From Welwitschia mirabilis (Eukaryota; Gnetophyta; Gnetopsida; Welwitschiales), in NCBI GenBank assembly GCA_051453625.1, contig JBOZIK010000001.1, forward strand, positions 156,002,701 to 156,043,915: 41,215 nt of DNA, given 5' to 3'. The notes under the pieces were generated by a model. It did not search any database. It had not been told where the DNA came from and saw only the letters and a program-made list of their open reading frames with translations. Positions 1 to 9,935 of the stretch are shown here, in pieces (within the stretch, counting starts at the first letter, position 1; the number at the start of each line of letters is the position of its first letter). The position numbers and the translations under genes are program-made.

Positions 1-128
1 TGCATTTGTTGTTTATATTTTATATTGTCTAGTTCAAATTGTTTGTTGAAAGAATTTTTAGAACCCTATTCACCCCCACCCCGCCCCCGCCCTCGCCCTC
101 TTTTCTAGGGTATTCGGTGATCCTAATA
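1..128 (+). repeat. 3' end of the Copia-A 5' LTR (partial)
   Basis: The stretch CCCTATTCACCCCC, then a C-rich tract, then GTATTCGGTGATCCTAATA is the end of the LTR family seen complete at 35985-37105 and inverted at 17205, where the end reads ..GATCCTAACA. Here the final CA has become TA. The C-rich tract is longer than in the other copies. No methionine-tRNA primer-binding site follows; gag sequence begins within about 20-30 bp, so the PBS, leader and the first part of gag are deleted. Confidence 0.7.
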
Positions 129-149
129 TAAAATGCCCACTCCCTAAAA

Positions 150-1183
150 GCTTGGACTCCAATGGAAATCTAGTTCTTAAACCATGAACTAAATGGGAGG
201 CTGAAAGATAAAACATATGTGAAGCTAAATGCAAAGGCCATGAATGTTCTCATTTGTGCTCCATCTTTAAAAGAGTACAACCAAGTGGTTCAATGCACAA
301 CAGCCCAACAGATTTGGAAAACCTTGAAGGTAACTAACAAAGGAACAAATATGGGGAAAAAAATGCAAAACTCCAAATGTTTACAACTAAGTTTGAAAAC
401 ATAAAGATGAAAGAACCAAACTCCATTGCAGAATACACAAGCAAAATTAATGACATAGTCAATGGCATGTGGGGACTGCGAGAAGTCGTTTCTGAAAATA
501 GAGTGGTCTTGAAGAACCTTATAAGTCATGCTAAGAAATTTCAACCCAAGATCACTACTATCGAAGAAAGTAAAGACCTTGACAGAATCAAGGTAGAAGA
601 GTTGAAGGGCTCCCTTAGGGCTTATAAGGCTATTCTTCAACCTAAAGAAGAAGCTCCAAAAAATAAAAGCCTTGCTCTAAGGGTATGTGCTGAAGAAGAG
701 GAAGACAACCCAACCAATCTAGCAAGGACTTGAAGATGATAAGCTAGCCCTTTTGCCAAGAACTTTAGAAGGTTTTGTCACAGAAAGGCAGGAAGAATGC
801 CAAGAAAGCATTCCAAATGAAGCAATGACAAGGGTTGGAATTCTTCCAATCCAACACAATGCTATGAATGCAAGGGTTTAAGGCATATTGCATCTAAATA
901 TGCTAACAAGAAGAAAGAGAAGAAACCCAAAAGCAAAGGCAAGAAAGCTCTTAAAGCTATGTGGGATGATAATGAAACAAAGGATGATGAATCATCTGAA
1001 TCAAGTGATAATGCGGAGTGTCTCAGCTTTGGATTGACATCTATTGTGGATGAGGTAAGTGATTCACTAGACTTTGGCCTTGTTGCTATTAAAGATGAAG
1101 GAGATGAGGTACATTTTGAATATGAGTTTCAAAATCGTATTGAATCTGATTATGAAGATAGTGAAATAGTTGAAGCCTATTAG
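150..1183 (+). pseudogene. Copia-A gag remnant (UBN2-like, CCHC knuckle, acidic tail)
   Basis: Gag packages element RNA in cytoplasmic particles. Two overlapping frames (219-404 and 377-733) cover a UBN2-type plant copia gag: the segment around KLNAKAMNVL and the later block TTIEESKDLDRIKVEELKGS are typical. A frameshift near 380 separates them and a stop at 731-733 precedes the nucleic-acid-binding region. The zinc knuckle at 860-901 reads C-X2-C-X4-H-X4-Y, so the fourth zinc ligand is lost. A Lys-rich stretch and a Glu/Asp/Ser-rich tail follow, ending at a stop at 1181-1183. The N-terminal part is missing. Family assignment is firm; the copy cannot make a full gag. Confidence 0.8.
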
Positions 1184-1573
1184 AAAATATATGAAGTTAG
1201 CATTGATCTTGACAAAAAAAAGTGCGGTATTAAAGAAACTAGAGGATGCTAAGAGGAACTAGAGGATGCTAAGAGGACAGTTGAACTACTTACTAATGGA
1301 AGAGAGAATAAATTGGTGGGGTTAGGTAAAATACCTTATGACAAATCGAGGATTGGATGTCATCTACTGTTCAATTTTTTGGTCCAAGCACCAGATATCA
1401 ATCCTTTGGTCAAGTCAGTCTTAGATGTTTTTATTGTCAAGAGTGTGGACACATACAATTTTCTTGTCCATACAAGAAATCTATGTATTTTTGATATAAC
1501 CATAATTTCAAGTTCAAAGAAAAAGCTTTAGCTTATTCAAAGAAGCATCATAAAAACTGAAGTAATTGGCAAT
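1184..1573 (+). pseudogene. Copia-A gag-protease spacer with a second CCHC knuckle
   Basis: This spacer carries a short tandem duplication (AACTAGAGGATGCTAAGAGG, near 1239-1276), then the block GLGKIPYDKS, then a second zinc knuckle at 1426-1467. The knuckle reads C-X2-C-X4-H-X4-C with all four ligands intact (C at 1426 and 1435, H at 1450, C at 1465), but in a frame different from the open frame at 1313-1531, so a frameshift separates it from its surroundings. Two knuckles separated by a long acidic or coiled spacer occur in SIRE-type elements. No start is assigned because this is the middle of a polyprotein. Confidence 0.65.
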
Positions 1574-2000
1574 ATGTTAGAGAGGACTCTTGAAGTTCAA
1601 GAGAACACCAAATGGTATCTTGACAATGGATGTTCACACCACAAGACAGGTGAAAGGAGCTTACTAAGTTCTTTTCAGGAATATGATGATGAAGAAGTAA
1701 CATTTGGTGATAATAGTAAGGATGACATTGTTGGTAAGGTATCCATAACTACAAATGAGCACAGGATATCACAAATTTGTCATAGAGGTGATGTAGTTTC
1801 TTTTTACAAGGATAATATGCAGTTAGAGATGCCAGCACTAATGATGTTAGTCTTACCAGTAACAATTCCAAATGTATGTATGTGCTTGGAAGTAATGGAA
1901 GAGATAGAGAAGGATGCTATATGGTCCAAACTGAGGGGGTGAACCTGCGGCATAGAAGAGTGAGATATATGAATTTGAAGATCTAAGAAGCATCTCATCT
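1574..2000 (+). pseudogene. Copia-A aspartic protease and pre-integrase remnant
   Basis: The open frame 1574-1942 contains WYLDNGCSHHKTG, the copia protease active-site region. The catalytic Asp (codon 1622-1624) is present, but the usual D-S/T-G triad reads D-N-G. The downstream FGDNSK block of copia proteases is also visible. The frame stops at 1940-1942, inside what should be the gag_pre-integrase region leading to integrase. A functional protease would cut the Gag-Pol polyprotein inside the particle; the altered triad and early stop make that unlikely here. Confidence 0.75.
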
Positions 2001-2890
2001 AAAGAAATCATCAAAGGTATTCTAAAATTAAATGCCTCCTAAGCAAATGTATGTGACTCTTGCCTCAAGGATAAACTTACAAGATCTAGTTTCAAAAGCA
2101 AGGAGTACAATACATCTAGTAGACCTCTTGACTTGATTCACATGGATTTTGTTGGGCCAACTCAATCAAGAAGGTAAAAGATATTTCTTGGTGATGTTTG
2201 ATTGACTTGTCTAGATTTTCTTGGGTCTCATTTCTATTTAGCAAAGACGACACTTTTGACATGTTTTCTAAAGTGTGAAGGAGGATTCAAAATGAAAAGG
2301 GTTACACCATTAAGAGTATAAAATCTGATAACGGTGATGAGTTTAATAATGACAAATTTGTATATTTTTGTCCTTCTAATGGTATTTTCCATAAGTTTCC
2401 AGCTCTTAGGACTCCTCAACAAAAGTGGCTAAATGTAAGAGCACAGTCTTGATAGAAATGGCTAGAACAATGCTTAATAAGCAATCCTTGGCTCCTCCTT
2501 TCTATGCTGAAGCAATAAACCTTGCATGTTACATTAGCAATAGAGTTTTCCTACGTGCCAATACCAAAAAGACCTTATATGAACTATGGACTAGTAGGAT
2601 ACCTAATGTAACTTATTTGAAACTATTTGGAAGCAAATGCTTGACTCTAAAAGACAAAGGCACAATTGGTAAACTTGATTCGAAAGCTGCGTATGGCATG
2701 TTTCTTGATTACTCTCTATCTAGCAAAGCATATAGAGTTTCTAATAAAGTATGTTGTACAATTGATGAATCAGCATATGTTAGGGTTGATGACTCTAAAC
2801 ATTTTACTGAAGTTTTAGAAAGGTTTAGTGAAGAAGAAGATATGGTCTTACTAGATCAGCGTAGGAATACTTCTTCTCCATCAAATGGTC
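2001..2890 (+). pseudogene. Copia-A integrase remnant
   Basis: Integrase joins the element cDNA to chromosomal DNA. The core lies at about 2090-2500: an HMDFVGPT-type block near 2139, a frameshifted F-S-W region, the SDNG-like block near 2327 and a PRTPQQ-like block near 2408, with stops or shifts between them. The last part (2425-2895) is open: EMARTMLNKQSL, then AEAINLACYISNRVFLR, then the LFGSKC and LDSKAAYGMFLDYS blocks. These match the end of copia integrase and the region after it. The upstream frame is broken several times, so this is a pseudogene. Confidence 0.8.
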
Positions 2891-3248
2891 AAAATTAGCA
2901 TTCAACTTCATGCGAGCAACCTTATGCATCTAGTTCTACAAGTATTCAAAGATACTCATCTCTACCCCAAAAGACCAGAAGGGATCATCCTCAAGATCGT
3001 GTTATTAGCGATTCCAGCAAAGGAATAACCACCAAAAGTGATAAGCACATTACACATAGTTTACTTTGTTTCTTTTCTAATTTAAACCAAAGAATTTTCA
3101 GGAAATAAAACATGATGAAATATGAATGCTAGCAATGCAAAAGGAACTTAATCACTTTGAGAATAACAAACTTTGGGATTTTATTCGAGCTCCCAAAGAT
3201 AAGCACATTATTGGAACAAAGTGAATGTTCAAAAACAACATGGATGAG
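2891..3248 (+). pseudogene. Copia-A integrase-RT linker and N-terminal start of RT
   Basis: A Ser/Thr-rich linker (about 2880-3060) is followed at 3120-3246 by the conserved entry to copia RT, visible as AMQKELNHFENNKLWDFI, then KDKHIIGTK, with a stop in place of the next Trp. The frame stops abruptly at 3248 where the nested LTR element begins, and resumes at about 12117 with the next expected RT residues. That collinearity shows the 3249-12111 block is an insertion. Confidence 0.8.
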
Positions 3249-3558
3249 TGTTTGTTTTAGTACATGAACCAGGTTTAAAACTGAGTTGACACTTAATATC
3301 GTTCTTCCACAGGAATGATTAGGGTTGGGTAAACAAAATTTACACAAACTCTTGCTTAACTACAAGTTATAAATTAAAAGAAAAGGGAAAAAGAGAGAGG
3401 TGAGAAATTTGAGTTGAAACTCCATTCAGAAAAGTGGAAACCAAGCAAGCTCCAAGTGTTCGCCTGATTCGTCCTTCTGCAATTCCTCACTTGACTATAT
3501 ACTGCACTATCCTAAAACAAACTTCAAACTATCAAGGATAATGGCTTAGGTCATGATA
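3249..3558 (-). repeat. 3' LTR of the nested element (partial, cut by a gap)
   Basis: The sequence from 3249 aligns with 9936 onwards (GTTTTAGTACATRAACC and the following 130 bp, roughly 84% identical by eye). No PBS-like sequence lies outside it, as expected for the outer end of a 3' LTR on the minus strand. A 100-N run (3559-3658) follows. By comparison with the middle LTR and the second internal region, about 1 kb of LTR and several hundred bp of internal sequence are missing there, so the N run is probably a placeholder. Confidence 0.65.
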
Positions 3559-3658
3559 NNNNNNNNNNNNNNNNNNNNNNNNNNNNNNNNNNNNNNNNNN
3601 NNNNNNNNNNNNNNNNNNNNNNNNNNNNNNNNNNNNNNNNNNNNNNNNNNNNNNNNNN

Positions 3659-6325
3659 ATAGCCAAAATGTAGTCAAGTAAATACAATGAAGTGATTAAA
3701 GTTATATGCATTTGTAGAAAAGATATATTATTTTTCATTTCTTCATATTCTCATATTCATTTTTATACACATTACGGGGGTCATTAGCTCATTATCCTAA
3801 TCAAGATAAATCTTGTCCCCTTCAAAGGCTTTAGACGTAAGACACATACATGAAGGTAGATTCTACCTTTCTAACCAAGTTTTACTAAAAATTAGAGCCA
3901 TTAAGAAAACATTCTTTTAATAATTACACTAAAAATAGGCATAAATCTTCCTTAAAGACTCATAAGTAAACTTAATTGCAATGATCACTTAAGTAATAAA
4001 ATCTCATAGATGAATGCTTGAGGGAATGGTTTGTTGTTTTGATGTATTTATTACAAAATGAAAAGAATGAATGGAGAATATTAAGAGGATGAAAATGAAA
4101 TTCATAAGTAAAAGGGTTTATGGTGATTATTGTAAAGATGATAATAATTGCAAGGTTTTAAATGAGAGAGACCATCAAGCACACATGTTTTTAAGTTTTT
4201 TATTTTTTAGGATAAATCTATTCTAAAAGAAAAATTTATTCTACAAGAAAAATATAACCTAAAAGCTAAAAATTCTCTAAATTAATATGTGTATGAAGGC
4301 TTAAGAGTGAAATAACTATTAGATGATTTGAAACTTTATGAATTATTTTAAACTAGAAGGGAATTTAAGTAAATTGTTATGTTAGAGTTTACAAAATATA
4401 AAAGAACATTAGAATAAGTAGAAATGTTTATGTAGTTATGACTAATAGTAGTCCATTCCTTATCTTGTTTATGTTTAATCAAAAACTTGTGCAAGACCTC
4501 ATTTTGAGAAGAAGACAAAACAAATTAAAAATTACTTAATAAGGTAAGTGTTCATTGGAAGACTTAATGTTTTTAAAATTTGATTCCAATTCTATGAAAG
4601 TATTATATTCTTTACTAAATATTGAGTCTTGCTTAGTTTAAAAAAAAAAAAGATGAGAATGAAATACTTGGCTCATAAAGTTGTTAAAAAAGGATGAGGA
4701 TGGATCATGAAATGGATTTTTGCTAATGTTTTCTTCCTTATTAAGATTACTAGTGGATTCCTCCTCATGTGTTTATTTAAGTGATAATCATTGTAAATTG
4801 ATTTTCTCTTTTTTGATGTCACTTGATGGATCATCTTTGTTTTTTAAGCCTCTCTAAGGTATATCCTTTCTCACATAGTTTTTCATCCTTTAGTTCATTA
4901 TCTAATGTGTTTATCCCTATTCCAAAGTATAGATTTCTTGTAAATAATTAATCACTAACTAATGCATTTTTAAGGTCAAAATCCTCATTCATTTCTTCTT
5001 CATTAGATGTGGCTTGAGTATTGTTGGTTTCACTATAATAATCCTTTTAGATTTTCAAGGCTCTTAGATTTGTGGATTGGAGGAATATCTTCTTTTCATT
5101 CATTAAGGTTTTTCATGATTTGAGCATTACTTTGGGTGATTTGTTGAAGGGTTTAGATTTGGACTTAAAAAATTTATTCAAAATTTCTTAGAAAAGATGA
5201 TTTCTATTTACAAATTATTTCATGGTTTTGATTAATTTGTTTTTAAGCATCCATGAAAGTTTTTAATCTCTCCTCAAATGGAATGGATGAAGGATATTAT
5301 TAATTGAAGTATAATGGGTGGTAGGGATTAAATGATAAAGTTTCATGCAATGCAATGGAAGGTATGGACTCAAACTCTTATAAATAAGATGTTTCAAATT
5401 TGGGATAAGTTGTTTGATGGTTAAATGAATAAGAAAAGAAGGGTGAAGCATATGGATTATTATGATTGTGTTGGATGAAATTTCTTAAGGTTTACTTAGG
5501 CCACATATATTCTTCTATAGCTTTATTTAATCATAATTAAGCATATTATAGGGATTATTGTAGTTTCCATAGGTAGAGTGAGGTTCATAAGGTGTTTCAT
5601 TTAGAATATGTGCTCAACTCACATTAAAACATTTTAAAAAAGGATTATAAAATTTACTAAAAGGTTTATGTTTTTATTAATTTTTTAAGTTTTTCAAGGG
5701 ACCTAATATTCAGATAGTTTTAGCTAATTAAGAAAATGACTTATATGATTTCTAAGAATGTTCCTAGGTAAAATGTTGACCATGCTAGTGAGGGAATGTG
5801 GTGGAACCAATCAAGATAAGAGTTAACAGTGTAAGAAAAACATAACAGTTTGCAAATGTCTCACAAATTAAACAATGTTGCAAGGTCATAGAAAGATAAA
5901 AATAGAAATAAAAATGAAAATGCATGTTTAAAAAATATTAATTAAAAATTTTAGTTTTTTAAAAAATACAGAGCTTGCACAAATACTGGAATTAAAAACA
6001 CAAAAAAAAATTATACAAACTTAGTTAATTTTAGTTTATTTAATCCTTAGTGCAATCTACAAAAATATTTGTTAGACCTACAACTAAATCAAGTTAGAGC
6101 AAAGAAAACTAAAAAAGAACTTAAAATAGGACTAGTTAGGTATCACTAGAAGGATCAGTATAAGCCACTAGAAAGAAAAATAAACAAACACATAAAATAC
6201 AAAGAAAATGGATGAGTTTAGACATTACTATAGAGGATTAGTACCTATCACTGGAAAAATAAAATCTAACTAAAATCTTACAATAAAGAAAGTTTATGCA
6301 CCTTTTAAGTAGCTACTATGTCATT
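3659..6325 (-). other. Internal non-coding region, copy 1, of the nested element
   Basis: This is AT-rich with no convincing ORF. Its left part (3659-4240) aligns with 8550-9220 and its right part (about 5870-6325) with 9490-9915, each in the same order, which defines it as a second copy of the same internal region. The middle (about 4270-5850) has no counterpart in copy 2, so it is an insertion here or a deletion there. I see no gag, pol or tRNA-like sequence. It contains simple A-rich tracts only. Confidence 0.55.
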
Positions 6326-6345
6326 ATCCCTAGCAATAGCATCAA
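6326..6345 (-). promoter_or_regulatory. Decayed primer-binding site next to the middle LTR
   Basis: On the minus strand this reads TTTGATGCTATTGCTAGGGA, a decayed version of the PBS seen intact-like at 9916-9935. Its position directly inside the LTR end marks the LTR/internal border and gives the element's orientation. Confidence 0.55.
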
Positions 6346-6349
6346 AATT

Positions 6350-7686
6350 TGATCATAGTTTTATAGTAATCCAAATTTAAACTAAGTTAAAATTTACCAT
6401 CATTCTTCCATAGGAATAACTAGGGTTGACTAAAGAGCAATTACATAAAATCTTGCTAACTTATAAGTTGAAAAAAAAGAAAAAAAGAAAAGGAGAGAGT
6501 TTAGAATTTTGTTGATTTCATAGGAAAAGAGGAAAGTAAGTAAGCTCTCTATACTTCCTAATTTATCTTCTTGCAATTCTTAACCATATGAAACACTAAC
6601 CTAAAATAGACTTTATACCATTAAGTATGAAAGCTTAGGTTATAATCACATTATCATTTACTACTTAAGTATTGATGAATTTGATTATCATTAATCCCTT
6701 ATAGCCTTGTATTAAAAATGGAAAGTATGAACTTATTGTCCACAAGATCCACGAAATTACTAAGATTTAGACCAATTAACTAATCGAATTCACTCAGTTG
6801 ACCAAAGAATCTTGATAGTTACATTGTTACTTAAGCATTCCTAGTACAAAATGAATTGTGACTAACAATAAAAAAGAACAACTCTTAAGTATTGAATTAA
6901 AGAAAATGCACATTACATCTAAGATGGAAGGAAGCCGAAAGGAGTACTCAAGCTATCCTTGAAAGCAAGCTAACTCCCCAAAGAAGCACTTAGAAGGCCA
7001 TTGCGACTGAACACTCCAAAGGTTCTATGCTTTGCTCAAACAAAGGATGATTACAAATGAAGGCTCAAGGCCCTTTTATAAGTGAGGGTAAGGATTGAGG
7101 TGGCTGAGAGCTTTTGGCTTGTAATGTTAGGTAGAATCTTCGTCATTTAGCATTTGGTAGATAAGATTCTGTCCTCCAGCATTGGGTGGAGGTTGTCTTG
7201 TAGCATTAGGTAAATAAGATTCTATCCTTTATCATTAAGTGGAATCTTCATCATTTAGCATTTGGTAGAGGTTGTCTTATTGCGTTTTGTAGAGATCATC
7301 ATACAGTGTTAGGTGAATCTTCGTCATAAAGAGTTGAACATGTGACTTTTAGAGCCAAATTCCTCTACCAACCAGTGCTATCACCACATGTTTCTAATGC
7401 CACCTCCACAGGCCTCTATCACATGTCTTTCAGTGCTACTGCTACGTGTCACCACCTTATATCTTCATTGCCACCATTATTTTGTGCGGAATTGTGTCCA
7501 TCTTCCGCCATGTGTTCCAGAATGTGGCTAAAGATCTGCAATTATTATAGAGAAAAGCAAAATATTAAATTCTATTTTAAAAATAATAAAAGACATTTTA
7601 TGATTAAAACAATTAAATTAATGTCTTCATTTACAATAAATCGACCTGAAACACTTGATATAAATGTCAATTTTCACATGTTAACA
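6350..7686 (-). repeat. Middle LTR of the nested element
   Basis: This is about 1337 bp and homologous along its length to 9936-12111. It ends at CATGTTAACA (7686), which matches the outer end at 12111. Immediately outside, the minus strand reads a purine-rich AGCAAGGGGTTG that could be a polypurine tract. It is more diverged than the two outer LTRs. A short open frame on the plus strand (7342-7719) is repeated in the other LTR only because the LTRs are homologous; it is not a gene. Confidence 0.65.
7121..7328. repeat. Mini-repeats inside the middle LTR
   Basis: Imperfect repeats of the motif TAGCATTWGGTAGA, alternating with AATCTTCRTCATT and AAGATTCTGTCCT, run through about 210 bp. The same array lies at 11557-11751 in the right LTR, so it is an ancestral LTR component and not a local slip. 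Confidence 0.6.
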
Positions 7687-9915
7687 CAACCCCTTGCTAG
7701 ACTTTTGCTAGACCCTTAGAAAAAAGTTGATAACGAAATGAGAAACATGGAAAGTTTGTCTACGGTAAAACACTCAANNNNNNNNNNAATGATTTATCTT
7801 TGAAAAATTTATGACCAATTTTCTATAATTAAGGCATCAAAATTTAAAAATTTTGCGAAACAGGATGTCTACCCCCTAACCAAAATTGAACTTTGTCCTT
7901 AAAGTTTTACGATAGAAAGTGTTTAAAGCATTTTGAGAACATAGCCTTAGAAAAGGTTTGACAAGTCCTTTTATTGAAAGCCATGCAAAGCAATGCAACT
8001 AAGCTACGAAAAGAAAAAACTCACTAATGCAAAAAAAAAAAAATGCCACTAACTTTATTTGAGAAATCCTAAGTGAAAAGTCAATCCCTCAAAAGCAATT
8101 TATGCCTTATGCTTTATTTTTCATGAAACAAGGTAAGTGGAATGGGTGATGAAATGGAAAATGAAAGTATGGCAAGGGACTCAACCATAAAACCGATAAA
8201 TAAATGAGCGAACTTACCTAATTTAATGGCCCTTATTATGTTTTTGTTTTCTTTTTTTTGGTGGATCTCTATATCAACTAAGCGTAGTCTTGACCAAGTG
8301 ACTTATATAAATTTAAGAAATCGCAGCCAAACTTAATGAAAGTTAAAAGACAATAGATCACAAAAGGCCTCCAATTCCCACTATTTTCTTTCCTTTGTTT
8401 TCCATTTCTACCAACGTATATGTCCTTAGTTTAAACTTTCGAATTACATTGAGCATCTAGTGTTAGGACATTTTCTTTCAACAGAGTTAAGCATGTTGTT
8501 TCATAAAGACATCAATGTTGCATTGCCAACGAGCATTTATAGCCCCAGTGTATTTGATAATGTAATTATTGGATCATTAGAGCTGCATTGCCAACAAGTG
8601 TCTATACCCTCGATACAATTAACTAAACTAAATTAAGTAATTAATGTGATGTACATTTGGAGAAGAGATATTATTTGTCTTTTCTTTTGTTCTTCTTCTC
8701 ATATTCTTTTTTATGCACATTTACAGGGGTCATTGGTTCATTAGCCTAATTCAGACAAATCTTGTCCTCATTAAAAGCTTTAGACATAAAGAACATAGTG
8801 CGAAGGTACATTCCACTTTTCAGCCATGTTTTACCGAAATTGGAGACCTTAAGCAAACGCACTTTTAACAAACTCAAAACAAGTGCAACTCTTCCTTAAA
8901 AACCCATAAGTGGACTTAATCATAACCATTACTAAAGTGATAACGAGATCGCTTGTTATTGATTTTTGTTAAAGGCCATTAACCTGGGTCTGTAAGTCTC
9001 AAGAACTCATAGATGAATGGCTGATGTGGATGGTTTGTTAGTTTGGTAAGGTTATTAGGAAATGGAAGGGGCAAATGAAAAAGCTTAATGGGACAAATTT
9101 TGGGAATTCCTAAGTTAAAGGGTTTAAGGTGATGATTGTAAAGATGGTAGTGCTTGCGAGGTTTTAGGCGACAAAGACCATCAAACACACATGTTTTAAA
9201 AGTCTTTATTTTTTTCCAAAAGAAATCTAGCCTAACTTTTTAAGATTTCAGACCGGTTCTAATATCAGAAGCATTTCAAAGAGTTGAGGAAGGGGTTTCT
9301 ACAAAGTTTGAGAGGCTTTTCAGCGAAAAGGTAGTGGCATCGGTCAGGGAAGGCAGCAGCAACAGTAAAGATGAGAATTACAGCTTCAATAAGGTCTAGG
9401 GGTTCACACCGTTCTCGCAAAGTGTTCGATGTTACAGGGCCGAAGAAAAACAAAAATAGAAGTAAGAATGGCAATCCACACGAAACCACTCTTAACAAAA
9501 AATAAAATCATCAACTTTTTTAGATTTTTACTATTTATGATAGCGAGCTTACATAGAAAATTAAAACTAGAATTAAAAACATAGAAAATAAAATTCACGC
9601 AAAGTGAGTTAAATTTTAAGTTTCTTTGCTCATTGGTTATAGCCTGCAAAAACACTATTAAACCTACAATCAAATAAAGTTAGAGCAAACAAAACTAAAG
9701 AAAATCTCAAAATGGACCAGTTCAAGTATCATTGGAAATGACCAGTACCAACCACTGGAAAGAAAAATAAACAAAACACACAAAAGAAAGAGAAGATGGA
9801 TCAGTTCGGGATTCGCTAGAAAGGACCAATACACACCACTGGAAAAATAAAAACTAACTAAAAACTTACAAGAAAGTAAAGTTTGTGCTCCTTTTAAGCA
9901 GCTATCGTGCCATTA
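7687..9915 (-). other. Internal non-coding region, copy 2, of the nested element
   Basis: This is the second copy of the internal region, with no recognisable gag or pol domain. From about 8550 it aligns with copy 1 after the 3659 gap edge. A 10-N run lies at 7778-7787. Short open frames at 9265-9498 and 9404-9673 on the minus strand have no family resemblance and are not conserved in copy 1, so I do not call genes. Confidence 0.55.
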
Positions 9916-9935
9916 TCCCCAGCAACGGCACCAAA
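9916..9935 (-). promoter_or_regulatory. Primer-binding site of the nested element (Athila/Tat type)
   Basis: The minus strand reads TTTGGTGCCGTTGCTGGGGA. It differs from the PBS TGGCGCCGTTGCCGGGGA, used by many plant Athila/Tat gypsy elements (reported as tRNA-Asp primed), at two bases. Both are C-to-T at CpG positions, the decay expected from methylated cytosines. Confidence 0.65.

Noticed and set aside
7342-7719. 125-codon plus-strand open frame, with a similar one at 11744-12028
   Set aside because: The similarity between the two follows from LTR homology. The frame is antisense to the element, is low-complexity His/Ser/Thr-rich and has no domain.
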